This document shows, piece by piece, positions 23,455 through 30,896 of a DNA stretch of 32,092 nt. Source of the stretch: Candidatus Omnitrophota bacterium (lineage in GTDB: Bacteria > Omnitrophota > Gorgyraeia > Tantalellales > Tantalellaceae); the NCBI GenBank assembly GCA_016783605.1, contig JADHWG010000015.1:1-32092 (forward strand), written 5' to 3'. The notes beneath the pieces were generated by a model, which did no database searches, had not been told where the DNA came from, and saw only the letters and a program-made list of their open reading frames with translations. Every line of letters begins with the position of its first letter. Within the stretch, counting starts at the first letter, position 1. The translations under genes were made by a program, and so were the position numbers.

Positions 23455-24061
23455 AGTCTTTTACTTCTCCTCCCGCTCCATACAATCCTTTTCTCGATAA
23501 TACAACCCACGGCGTTTTCATCAGTATCTTCGCGTCAAGTAGTAGCGACCAATTTTCAATATACCAAACATCCAGTTTGATCCTTTCCCGCCAAGAAATA
23601 AGATTCCTGCCGTTCACTTGAGCCCATCCGGTAATTCCGGGTTTTACAAGAAGCCGTTTTTTTTCAAAATCCGAATATTTTTCAACCTGATGCCTTAGCG
23701 CCGGACGCGGGCCTACCAAACTCATATCGCCTTTTAGAACATTAACAATTTGCGGCACCTCATCCAAGCTCCACGCGCGCAAAAATTTGCCCACGCCGGT
23801 AATCCGAGAATCATCCTTTACGATCGCTATCCCCGCTCCCATTTCAGAAGCTCCCTGAACCATGCTTCTGAATTTGTACGCAGTAAAATCCTTGCCGTCT
23901 TTTCCGACGCGCGCATAGGTAAAAAACACCGGTCCCTTGGAATTAAGCTTTATCAAAAGCGCGATAATCAAAAAAAACGGACAACACATCACCATTACCG
24001 CAAGTGCCACCACAATATCAATCATCCTCTTTACAACTTTCCGCGCATCTCTACTCATCAT
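23447..24061 (-). CDS. Phosphoglycosyl transferase (PglC/WcaJ-type sugar transferase)
   Basis: This 204-residue monotopic enzyme has an N-terminal reentrant hydrophobic segment (VKRMIDIVVALAVMVMCCPFFLIIALLI, ~10-37) and the conserved core: GPVFFTYARVGKDGKDFTAYKFRSM, the Asp-Glu catalytic dyad in RAWSLDEVPQIVNVLKGDMSLVGPRPAL, and KPGITGWAQVNGRN. It would transfer a sugar-1-phosphate to undecaprenyl phosphate and so start the repeat-unit synthesis. The short length means the catalytic domain alone, like PglC, without the WbaP/WcaJ N-terminal membrane domain. Confidence 0.94.
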   Translation of the reverse strand: MMSRDARKVVKRMIDIVVALAVMVMCCPFFLIIALLIKLNSKGPVFFTYARVGKDGKDFTAYKFRSMVQGASEMGAGIAIVKDDSRITGVGKFLRAWSLDEVPQIVNVLKGDMSLVGPRPALRHQVEKYSDFEKKRLLVKPGITGWAQVNGRNLISWRERIKLDVWYIENWSLLLDAKILMKTPWVVLSRKGLYGAGGEVKDYE

Positions 24062-24071
24062 CCAAAATCCC

Positions 24072-24222
24072 CTCCCTCGACTTCGCTCGGGACAGGCTAA
24101 CCCCCTTTGCCAAAGGGGGAACCGTTCAATTCAACCCCATAAGTTATACCCCATCCCAATCATCCCCCCCTTTGAAAAAGGGGGCCGGGGGGATTTGTTC
24201 TTCAATTCCACCTACGAGGTGG
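24072..24222. repeat. Clustered hairpins between GT4 and phosphoglycosyl transferase genes
   Basis: The gap holds a CCCCCTTTG..CAAAGGGGG hairpin (24101-24119), a CCCCCCTTTGAAAAAGGGGG-type stem followed by CCGGGGGG (about 24164-24190), and the palindrome CCACCTACGAGGTGG (24208-24222). The last overlaps the GT4 gene's end and contains its TAG stop. Confidence 0.8.
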
Positions 24223-25441
24223 TTTTAGGTTTTCTATTGCATAATTTTTTTGCGCTTACTCTCTTATAAACTTCCATTTCCTTATCCAAAACCATTTCTT
24301 CGTCAAATTTCGATTCAACCCTTTTTCGTCCGGCTTGTCCCATTTTTTTCGCCGTCTCTTCGTCCATCAGTATCCCGCTAATCGCGTCCGCGAGCGGTTT
24401 TACCTCGCGCGGGGGGACAATTTTTCCCGTGACTCCATCGACCACTTCTTCTCTTGATCCACGTATGTCAGTCGCGACAACCGGCTTTCGGCATGCCATC
24501 GCCTCAAGAATACTTCGCGGCATACCTTCACGGAAAGACGGAAGAACAAAAACATCCATAAGAGAGTAAACTTGGGGCATATCATCCCTTAGCCCCGCAA
24601 AAATAATGTTTTCCTTTAAATTATTTTCTGCAATAAGACGCTTTATGATTTCCTTCCCATCCGCGTCCCTGTCGCTTCCGAGAGTGTCCCCGACTATCAA
24701 AAACTTGACCGAAGGAACATGTTCCTTTACAACAGCTATCGCTTTCACAAGTTCTTCTATTCCCTTTTCCCTGACTATCCTGCCCGCGAAGACGACAACT
24801 TTATCTTCTTTTTTTATCCCAAATGATTCTCGCAATTGCGCGTCAGGCTCTTCCGGAATAAATTTGTTTATATCAACACCATTACTTATCCAAACAGCAT
24901 TTTGAGAAAGAGAGATCCCTTCACGAATCGCGGTTTCTCTATCCTCGGCACTTTGTAAAAGCAATATATCCGTACACACTCGGGTCAATATTTTTTCTAT
25001 CCATATAACAACCCGCCTCTTCCATGGCGTCATATTCTCATGAAAATAAAACCCGTGCGCTGTGTAAATAATTACCGGCGCGTCCGCCATCTTTGCGGCA
25101 ACTCTTCCCAACATAGCCGCGAGCGGACTATGAACATGCACAATATCAAATTTTTCTTTTTTTATCAACCGGCATAAAGCGAAAATCGCTTTCAAATTGA
25201 CAATAGGCCTTATTCTCCTGCCGATGTCAACCGTATTGATGACGTAGCCGTCTTTTCTTAGCTGTTCAGTATATCCGCCGGGTGAGGTCGCGACCTGAAC
25301 ATTATACCCCTCTTTGGTCAACCTATCAATAAGAGGAAGCAATAAATATTTGACCGTAATATCTACAGCCGTCACCTGCAAAACTTTTATTTTTTTTACA
25401 TCCATCTGTTTTTCCATGATTGAAACATTAAGACGTCCCAT
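24212..25441 (-). CDS. GT4 glycosyltransferase (PglA-like)
   Basis: This 409-residue GT-B enzyme has an N-terminal acceptor domain (KVLQVTAVDITVKYLLLPLIDRL, then FDIVHVHSPLAAMLGRVAAKM and YTAHGFYFHE). The C-terminal donor domain carries VVVFAGRIVREKGIEELVKA and the E-x7-E motif in SFREGMPRSILEAMACRKPVVATDIRGSREEV. It fits the family that adds the second sugar to an undecaprenyl-diphosphate-linked sugar (PglA, CapM, EpsF relatives). The first ATG at 25441 overlaps the asparagine-synthetase-like gene by 46 bases; ATGs at 25417 and 25405 are alternatives, and none has a strong Shine-Dalgarno. The terminal residues KTTS and the stop come from the CCACCTACGAGGTGG repeat. Confidence 0.9.
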   Translation of the reverse strand: MGRLNVSIMEKQMDVKKIKVLQVTAVDITVKYLLLPLIDRLTKEGYNVQVATSPGGYTEQLRKDGYVINTVDIGRRIRPIVNLKAIFALCRLIKKEKFDIVHVHSPLAAMLGRVAAKMADAPVIIYTAHGFYFHENMTPWKRRVVIWIEKILTRVCTDILLLQSAEDRETAIREGISLSQNAVWISNGVDINKFIPEEPDAQLRESFGIKKEDKVVVFAGRIVREKGIEELVKAIAVVKEHVPSVKFLIVGDTLGSDRDADGKEIIKRLIAENNLKENIIFAGLRDDMPQVYSLMDVFVLPSFREGMPRSILEAMACRKPVVATDIRGSREEVVDGVTGKIVPPREVKPLADAISGILMDEETAKKMGQAGRKRVESKFDEEMVLDKEMEVYKRVSAKKLCNRKPKTTS

Positions 25442-27261
25442 AAGTGATAAGCGTTATTCCTTTTTCCACTAGCGTGTTCTTTCCACAGTTTTCCAATAAC
25501 ACCCGGTTCTAAAATACCGTCTCTCTTTATTTCTTTCTCGTCCAGCAATTCTTCCGCCCAGGCGCGTAGCGGTCCTCTCAGCCACGCGTCAATAGGCACG
25601 CCAAAGCCCATTTTGGGCCGATCTATCATCTCCTCGGGCACATATTTGTGTAAAATACGCCTTAAGATCCATTTATTTTTACCGTTTTTTATCTTCATCG
25701 ACACCGGAAGCGTTTTTGAAAATTCTATTATCTCCGGATCCACTATGGGCGATCTGACTTTTATCCCCGCCGCGCGCGCGGCTTTAGCAACTTTTACGAA
25801 CCCGTCATCCGGAAGATACGTCATTAGATCAAGATACATCATCCTTTCCACAAAATCGGGAATTCGCCCGCGAATGTTCGAAAGATCCAACGCGATTTTC
25901 GGTTCGGTTGATCCTAAGACCAATTTTTCCGGCTCTCTCCAATGAGACGCCAGAGACAAATACATCTCATCCTCAGAACGGCTTTTTACCGCGTCGGCCA
26001 ATTTATGCGCTTTATCCCCAAACATCCGGTGATTAAAAAGAGCGGGATACTTTTTGGAAAATTTATCGGCAATTTTGTCCCAGGTCTCCGGTGGAATTTT
26101 TTTTATGGCTCTGGCGAACATGCCTCTGGCGCCATACGGCATTTTCTTGGCTTTTTTCCAAACCTTATCCGCCCACAGATATCTGTTATATCCGCCGAAA
26201 ATTTCGTCGCCGCCGTCTCCGGAAAGTCCCGTCCGGACTTCTCCTCCCGCGAAAGCAAGAAGAAGATATGTCGGAATCTGGGAAGAATCTGAAAATGGTT
26301 CGTCATATATGTCGGCCAATTTCGGAATAACCTCTAAAGCTTTCTCAGGTGTAACCAAAAACTCCGTGTGATGTGTACCTAAATGCTTGGAAATCTCGCG
26401 TGCGTCCATCGCTTCGTTATAACTGGCTTCATTAAGCGCCATGCTGAAAGTTCTTACTTCTCCCGCACGTTCTGCTGAAGCCAGCGCGGTTATGAGTGAA
26501 GAATCTATTCCGCCGGAAAGAAATACACTCGTTTTCCCGGATTCGGTTCTCCTTACAATCGCGCGTTTAAGAAGGCGTTCCAATTCCCGCGCCGCGTCAT
26601 CTTCATTCTTGCCAAAAAATTCGCGACGACCTTCTTCGGTTATTTTAAGCGCGTCCCAATAAGTATGCTTTTTTAAATTCAGTTCCTTATCAACCGAAAT
26701 AAACGAACCCGCTTCGAGCTTGTTTATTCCTTTATAAATTGAATGCGGAACAGGAACATACGCGAATCTAAAAAACGAACTAAGAACATCTCTATCCAGC
26801 TCCGCGTTAAAAAGTTCATTCGTGCGGAGACTCGTCAGATTCGAAGAAAAAAACAAAGTTCCGTTCTGCGCGCCGTAATAAAACGCGCCCACTCCGGCTT
26901 TGTCTCGAGCGAAAAAGATCCGCTCCTCCCGCGCGTCCCATAAAATGAGACTAAAAACTCCGTTAATTTGTTTCAGCGCCTTTTCCAATCCCCACTTCAA
27001 GATCGCGCCCAATACAACGCGTTCAAAAGACGCGTTGGTTAAAGTTTCATCTTTAAGTTCTTCCGCGACTTCACGACCGTTATAAAGCTCACCACCGAAC
27101 GCGATCACATACCGCCCGCAGTCCGACACCACCGGCTCGGCAGTTTCATTGCCAAGCACAACCCCGCGCGTTTCGTCCCGCCAAAATTTTAGAGCCGTTT
27201 TTTTCCATCCCGCGCGTTTATCCCTATTTCCAATTTGCCAAAACCCGACAATACTTCCCAT
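25396..27261 (-). CDS. Asparagine synthetase B-like protein lacking the glutaminase nucleophile
   Basis: This 621-residue protein has an N-terminal class II glutaminase-like domain and a C-terminal synthetase domain with the PP-loop FLSGGIDSSLI (~247-257) and TGLSGDGGDEIFGGY. Both are intact, so it should adenylate a carboxylate. But the N-terminus reads MGSIVGFW instead of the family's MCGI, so Cys2, the glutaminase nucleophile, is missing. In the glutamine-binding region, FGGELYN replaces FNGEIYN. No alternative in-frame start with Cys is present; an in-frame stop lies shortly upstream. It may use free ammonia or another amine, and could amidate a sugar acid in the glycan (WbpS-like role), which is inference. 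AAGGATG precedes the start. Confidence 0.88.
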   Translation of the reverse strand: MGSIVGFWQIGNRDKRAGWKKTALKFWRDETRGVVLGNETAEPVVSDCGRYVIAFGGELYNGREVAEELKDETLTNASFERVVLGAILKWGLEKALKQINGVFSLILWDAREERIFFARDKAGVGAFYYGAQNGTLFFSSNLTSLRTNELFNAELDRDVLSSFFRFAYVPVPHSIYKGINKLEAGSFISVDKELNLKKHTYWDALKITEEGRREFFGKNEDDAARELERLLKRAIVRRTESGKTSVFLSGGIDSSLITALASAERAGEVRTFSMALNEASYNEAMDAREISKHLGTHHTEFLVTPEKALEVIPKLADIYDEPFSDSSQIPTYLLLAFAGGEVRTGLSGDGGDEIFGGYNRYLWADKVWKKAKKMPYGARGMFARAIKKIPPETWDKIADKFSKKYPALFNHRMFGDKAHKLADAVKSRSEDEMYLSLASHWREPEKLVLGSTEPKIALDLSNIRGRIPDFVERMMYLDLMTYLPDDGFVKVAKAARAAGIKVRSPIVDPEIIEFSKTLPVSMKIKNGKNKWILRRILHKYVPEEMIDRPKMGFGVPIDAWLRGPLRAWAEELLDEKEIKRDGILEPGVIGKLWKEHASGKRNNAYHLWDVLMFQSWKNRWM

Positions 27262-27631
27262 ATCTACATCCTTTTTAAATCCTCATACCAATGGGCACAT
27301 GCAATGTGCCCCTACGAACTACGATTTGTTATTTTTACAACACCCCAATTCCATCGTAAGGGCACGGCATGCCGTGCCCCTACGTATTTCAAATTGACTC
27401 CCAATTTGAGCGACCATCGTTGGGGCACATTGCATGTGCCCGTTCGGAATTACGATTTGTTATTTTAATTATGCCCAAATTCCATCGTAGGAGCACGGCA
27501 TTATTCCACCTCGTAGGTGGGATTTATTCGGAACACCTACGAGGTGGAATCCTTGGGTCCTCCACTTGTTCCACCTACGAGGTGGAATTGATCCACCCGA
27601 TTCCATCGTAGGGGCACGGCATGCCGTGCCC
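27262..27631. repeat. BIME-like array of palindromic repeats
   Basis: No gene. Palindromes GGGCAC(A/G)..GTGCCC stand at 27293-27311, 27360-27379, 27423-27441 and 27612-27631, with a partial one at 27491. CCACCTACGAGGTGG-type palindromes stand at 27506-27520, 27534-27547 and 27571-27585. The spacers between them are themselves related (TACGATTTGTTATTTT..CCCAATTCCATCGTA occurs at about 27320-27357 and 27451-27487). Spacing is roughly 65 bases. The last palindrome abuts the stop codon of the GT2 gene. Confidence 0.9.
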
Positions 27632-28525
27632 TTATTTTAATAAAACGCTTAACCTTTCGCGAAAAACTATTACGGCACATGATAAAATTAATGTTTTTCT
27701 GTTAAACTTATGCTCGCCGAGAGACTCTTTGATCTCATCTTTCGCCTTCTTCAAATCTCCCGCTCTTAAGTACCCTAATGCCTGCCAATAATATACATTC
27801 GAAATAAGCTTTTTTCGAAAACGCTCGGTTAGATCCGGATTTCGTTTAAAAACTTTTTCCAATACTCTCAGCATCTCTCTCTTTGACTGTTCAAGATGCT
27901 TGGCAATATAACTTTCACTTTTTCTGTACCCCGTTAGAGGTGTATTAACACATCCGCCTTTGTAATGTTCCGCCAATCGAATCCACATATCCCAATCCGC
28001 GGGTGTAAAAATTGTTTCATCAAAAAGACCCGCCTTTTTGAAACAACTTTTTCTGACCACGGGCGTAGAATTGCAAACAAAATTCTTTAAAAGAAGTTTT
28101 TTCGCGATCGTTCCGGTTGGTGCTCTTTTAAAACGCGGATAACGGCCTAACGTTTCGCCTTTTTCATCTATAAAATACACTGGCGTATGAACAAATCCGA
28201 AATCCGGATTCGCTTCAAGACATTTAACGCTTTTTTCTATTTTTTCTGGAAAATAAATGTCATCACAATCGAGAAAAGCAATATATTCTCCGCTTGCCTG
28301 TTGGATGCCAAGATTTCGAGCACTCGAAGCGCCGCCGTTTTCCTTGTACAGATACTTTACTTTCCCAAAATAAGGCGCGAGCGCCGACTTTGTCTCATCA
28401 ACGGAGCCGTCATCAACAACAATGATCTCAATGTCCCCATACGTCTGCGCGAGTACGCTTTCAACCGCACGCGCCGTAAAATCAGCTTTATTGTATGCCG
28501 GAATTATAACGCTTACTTGTTTCAT
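27632..28525 (-). CDS. GT2 glycosyltransferase
   Basis: This 297-residue GT-A enzyme opens with VSVIIPAYNKADFTARAVESVLAQTYGDIEIIVVDDGSVDET, then GGASSARNLGIQQASGEYIAFLDCDDIYFPEKIEKS, in which the D-x-D metal site is DCDD (~91-94). The middle block TPADWDMWIRLAEHYKGGC is the usual GT2 acceptor-side motif. The C-terminal ~60 residues are helical and basic and could contact the membrane. The exact linkage cannot be told. It lies just after the RmlD-like gene, separated by the single MITE-like arm at 28530-28594. Confidence 0.92.
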   Translation of the reverse strand: MKQVSVIIPAYNKADFTARAVESVLAQTYGDIEIIVVDDGSVDETKSALAPYFGKVKYLYKENGGASSARNLGIQQASGEYIAFLDCDDIYFPEKIEKSVKCLEANPDFGFVHTPVYFIDEKGETLGRYPRFKRAPTGTIAKKLLLKNFVCNSTPVVRKSCFKKAGLFDETIFTPADWDMWIRLAEHYKGGCVNTPLTGYRKSESYIAKHLEQSKREMLRVLEKVFKRNPDLTERFRKKLISNVYYWQALGYLRAGDLKKAKDEIKESLGEHKFNRKTLILSCAVIVFRERLSVLLK

Positions 28526-28529
28526 AGAA

Positions 28530-28594
28530 AGAGATCCTTCGTCACGCTCGTTCCTCAGGATGAGGGGGGTCGAAAAACTCCCCGACCCCCCTCA
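28530..28594. repeat. MITE-like repeat, single arm (relative of 1-131)
   Basis: It shares AGAGATCCTTC, CTCAGGATGAGG and AACTCCCCGACCCC with the right arm of the element at 1-131, and has an internal GGGGGGTCGAAAAACTCCCCGACCCCCC hairpin. It occupies the gap between GT2 and RmlD-like genes and reaches the RmlD stop codon. Confidence 0.75.
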
Positions 28595-29476
28595 TTTATC
28601 CTTGTTAAGCTTTATGTATTCCTCTAAAGAATCTTCCCAACGCGGCATATTGTCTATACTCATCTCTTTCATCCTGCGATTTTCAAGCATTTCGCTTCGC
28701 GCGCGCGGCGCGGGCAAAGGAAACTTTGAAGAATCCACCGATTGGACCATAACACTATCAGAGAGCCCCATATATTCGACTATTTTTACCGCCATATCGT
28801 GCCTTGTGCATGTACCGTTATTTACCATATGATATAAACCGTATTTGCCTGAATTAACAATAGGCATAATATTCGCCGCGAAATCCTTGGTAAACGACGG
28901 CGTTCCGAATTTATCTGAAACAGCCATAAGTTCTTTTTTCCCGCTTTTTAGCTGTTGAACAATTTTGTATACAAACTTTTTATCAAGATCCCAGCCTCCG
29001 ACCATCCATCCGGCTCTAATAATAAAATATTCATCAAGCGCCGTTTGGATAATTTTCTCCCCGCGAAGTTTACTCTCTCCATACACATTAACCGGATTCG
29101 GCGCGTCAGCTTCAATATAGGGCACGTCCTTTTTGCCGTCAAAGACAGCCCCCGTACTTATGTATACAAGTTTAGCACTTGTTTCCCCGCATGCCTTTAC
29201 CATATTTTCCGTACCAAGCGCATTCGCGCGAAACGCGTGTTCCGGATCTTTTTCGCAAAAATCAACGTCAGTTTCCGCGGCAAAATGAAAAATATAATCA
29301 GGTTTAACCTCCCGCGCGAGTTTTACTACTTTATCCCCGCACGTTACATCAAGCGCTTCTATGTCCGGAAGACGCCGATTGATATCCGTCTGGTAAACCG
29401 TATGTCCCTGTTTTAACAACACCGGTATAACCTCAGCCGCAAGCATCCCCGCCGCGCCGGTAAGCAAAATTTTCAT
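28592..29476 (-). CDS. RmlD-like dTDP-4-dehydrorhamnose reductase family SDR
   Basis: This 294-residue extended SDR has a GAAGMLAAEVI nucleotide-binding loop (~7-17, RmlD-type GxxGxLG variant), the FHFAAETDVDFCEKDPEHAFRANALGTENM block, the catalytic Tyr-x3-Lys in VNVYGESKLRGE (~128-139) and RAGWMVGGWDLDKKFVYKI, all matching the RmlD_sub_bind family. It reduces a 4-keto sugar nucleotide or a related substrate; no RmlA/B/C partner is visible, so dTDP-rhamnose is only one possibility. The stop codon lies at the edge of the repeat at 28530-28594. A near-identical 5' fragment of this gene lies at 30045-30171. Confidence 0.88.
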   Translation of the reverse strand: MKILLTGAAGMLAAEVIPVLLKQGHTVYQTDINRRLPDIEALDVTCGDKVVKLAREVKPDYIFHFAAETDVDFCEKDPEHAFRANALGTENMVKACGETSAKLVYISTGAVFDGKKDVPYIEADAPNPVNVYGESKLRGEKIIQTALDEYFIIRAGWMVGGWDLDKKFVYKIVQQLKSGKKELMAVSDKFGTPSFTKDFAANIMPIVNSGKYGLYHMVNNGTCTRHDMAVKIVEYMGLSDSVMVQSVDSSKFPLPAPRARSEMLENRRMKEMSIDNMPRWEDSLEEYIKLNKDK

Positions 29477-29522
29477 ATTAAGATCCTTTCCAACCCAACC
29501 CGCAACCTCGTGTGGCTACCCT

Positions 29523-29557
29523 CCCCCCTTGGCAACCTACGAGGTTGCCAAAGGGGG
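29523..29557. repeat. Hairpin with AACCTACGAGGTT core
   Basis: CCCCCCTT/AAGGGGG outer arms enclose GGCAACCTACGAGGTTGCC. It lies upstream of the RmlD-like start. The core matches the larger palindrome at 30191-30243 and resembles the CCACCTACGAGGTGG family. Confidence 0.8.
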
Positions 29558-29690
29558 CATGAGGTTGTCGACATCTTTACTATAAGTTCGACCTAAAGTA
29601 AAGTCGAGTTTGCTTTTAGTTTGTAGTTACGCTCCCAAAGAGCACCTTATGATTGCCGTAACATTCTCTAAACACAGACGGTTAGGGGGA
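29558..29690. other. Unassigned spacer upstream of the RmlD-like gene
   Basis: This stretch between the hairpin and the HAD fragment has no ORF and no repeat that I recognise. It contains CGACCTAAAGTAAAGTCG and otherwise looks like plain sequence; it may be residue of the rearrangement. Confidence 0.5.
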
Positions 29691-29785
29691 TTTTGAAACT
29701 ATTTCTAATGTCTCCCGTATCCCTCTCAAATCTTTTATGATACAGCCATTTTTTCGGTTTAGATCCTCCTTTAGATCCGCTTTTT
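29690..29785 (-). pseudogene. Degraded 3' fragment of the HAD phosphatase gene
   Basis: The sequence aligns over roughly 95 bases with the 3' end of the HAD gene (30255-30350): ATCTTTTA..ATACAGCC..TTTT..TCGGTTT..ATCCTC..TTTAGATCCGCTTTT. Identity is about 70-75% by eye with small indels, so the frame is lost. The 5' part is missing and replaced by the MITE-like element at 29786-30044. Confidence 0.75.
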
Positions 29786-30044
29786 AAATAGGGACTTAAA
29801 TAGGGACGTCACCCATTTAATTAGTTAAACCAATAGGAACGTTCATACAGGAGATGCCATTCCAATCTAATAAACTATTTATGTCAAAAACAGTTATCGA
29901 AATATTGAGCTAGTACAAGTCACCATTTACATTATAAGTATTTTTTCACCTAATTAAATGGGTGACGTCCCTATTTACGTACATTATAAGTATTTTTTCA
30001 CCTAATTAAATGGGTGACGTCCCTATTTAAAACGTCCCTATTTA
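29786..30044. mobile_element. Non-autonomous MITE-like element with TIRs
   Basis: The left end AAATAGGGACGTCACCCATT (29798-29824 with the following TAATTAG) is the reverse complement of CTAATTAAATGGGTGACGTCCCTATTT at 29950-29976 and 30002-30028. The right end is duplicated as two 52-base direct repeats (29929-29980 and 29981-30032). A further short AAATAGGGAC or GTCCCTATTT copy stands at each outer edge. There is no ORF. It sits exactly between the two broken gene fragments. The sequence style recalls REP-associated transposase elements, but no transposase is present, so the family is inference. Confidence 0.8.
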
Positions 30045-30171
30045 AAAGCGCTTCTATGTCCGGAAGACGCCGATTGATATCCGTCTGGTAAACCGTATGT
30101 CCCTGTTTTGATAGCACCGGTATAACCTCCGCCGCAAGCATCCCCGCCGCGCCGGTAAGTAAAATTTTCAT
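30045..30171 (-). pseudogene. 5' fragment of a duplicate RmlD-like gene
   Basis: The first ~42 codons of the RmlD-like gene (from MKILLTGAAG to RRLPDIEAL) and its upstream AAGGATCTTAATATG are present with about 5 mismatches in 143 bases, so the duplication or conversion is recent. It then runs into the MITE-like element and stops. The frame stays open upstream to an ATG at 30222, but that part is the palindrome at 30191-30243. Confidence 0.9.
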
Positions 30172-30190
30172 ATTAAGATCCTTTCCAAAC

Positions 30191-30243
30191 CCGGTCTGAC
30201 AACCTCGTAGGTTGCATCGCAACCTACGAGGTTGTCAGACCGG
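30191..30243. repeat. Perfect 25-bp-arm inverted repeat
   Basis: Arms 30191-30215 and 30219-30243 are perfectly complementary (CCGGTCTGACAACCTCGTAG..) around a 3-base loop. The inner AACCTACGAGGTT core is shared with 29531-29549. It lies between the HAD stop (30255) and the RmlD fragment. Confidence 0.9.
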
Positions 30244-30254
30244 TTGCAGATTAT

Positions 30255-30896
30255 TTATTTCAAACTTTTCAAAATTTCCTTTATGCTTCTCAGATCTTTT
30301 ACCATACAGCCGTTTTCTCGGTTTGAATCCTCTTTTAGATCCGCTTTTCTTTCGATAAAAAATACATCCGTCTCTTTCGCGGCGAGACGGTCGCTTTCGG
30401 CGTCTCCTATGTAAACAACCTCTTTTTTCTTAAGGCAGTAACGGCTCAAGATGTCTCTGATAATGACCGGTTTTGTTTTCGGACTGCCGTGTGCTTCCTT
30501 AAAATATGTGTTAATGTTCCTCTCTCTCATGATGTGACGCAGTTCTTCTTCGGGAGTGCCGGAAGCTATGAAAAAGTCGTAAGAAGAGTTTTCGCCGGAT
30601 AAAAATTCAAACGCGCCCGGCACGAACGGAGCCTCAAGCACTTTCTTAAGCACTATTTCGGAAAACATATCGCCAAGCTCAAGTTCTTCTTTTTCCGAAA
30701 GAGATCTTTTAAGAATATTTTCGTAAAAATATCGAAATTTTACATATCTTGAAATACCCGCATTCGCCAAATGGTATTCAACAATTTCCCCAACAGAGTC
30801 CGGATACGCTGAAAAAAGTTCCCGAAAAGCTTCTGTCTTTATGTCACTCGATTCAAGGATCACTCCGTCAAAATCAAAAATAACGGCTTTAATCAT
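30255..30896 (-). CDS. HAD-superfamily phosphatase (subfamily IA)
   Basis: This 213-residue HAD hydrolase has the nucleophile motif FDFDGVILESSDIKTEAF (Asp9 and Asp11), motif II FFIASGTPEEEL, the motif III Lys in SPKTKPVIIRDIL and motif IV VVYIGDAESDRLAAKE. The helical cap between motifs I and II marks subfamily IA, as in phosphoglycolate or beta-phosphoglucomutase-like enzymes. In this cluster a sugar-phosphate or keto-acid phosphate is the likely substrate (inference). Its start overlaps the cyclase gene by 8 bases. A degraded copy of its 3' end lies at 29690-29785. Confidence 0.92.
   Translation of the reverse strand: MIKAVIFDFDGVILESSDIKTEAFRELFSAYPDSVGEIVEYHLANAGISRYVKFRYFYENILKRSLSEKEELELGDMFSEIVLKKVLEAPFVPGAFEFLSGENSSYDFFIASGTPEEELRHIMRERNINTYFKEAHGSPKTKPVIIRDILSRYCLKKKEVVYIGDAESDRLAAKETDVFFIERKADLKEDSNRENGCMVKDLRSIKEILKSLK

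Noticed and set aside
29998-30222. Independent 74-codon gene
   Set aside because: It is the 5' fragment of the RmlD-like gene fused to palindrome and TIR sequence; it has no separate function that I can support.
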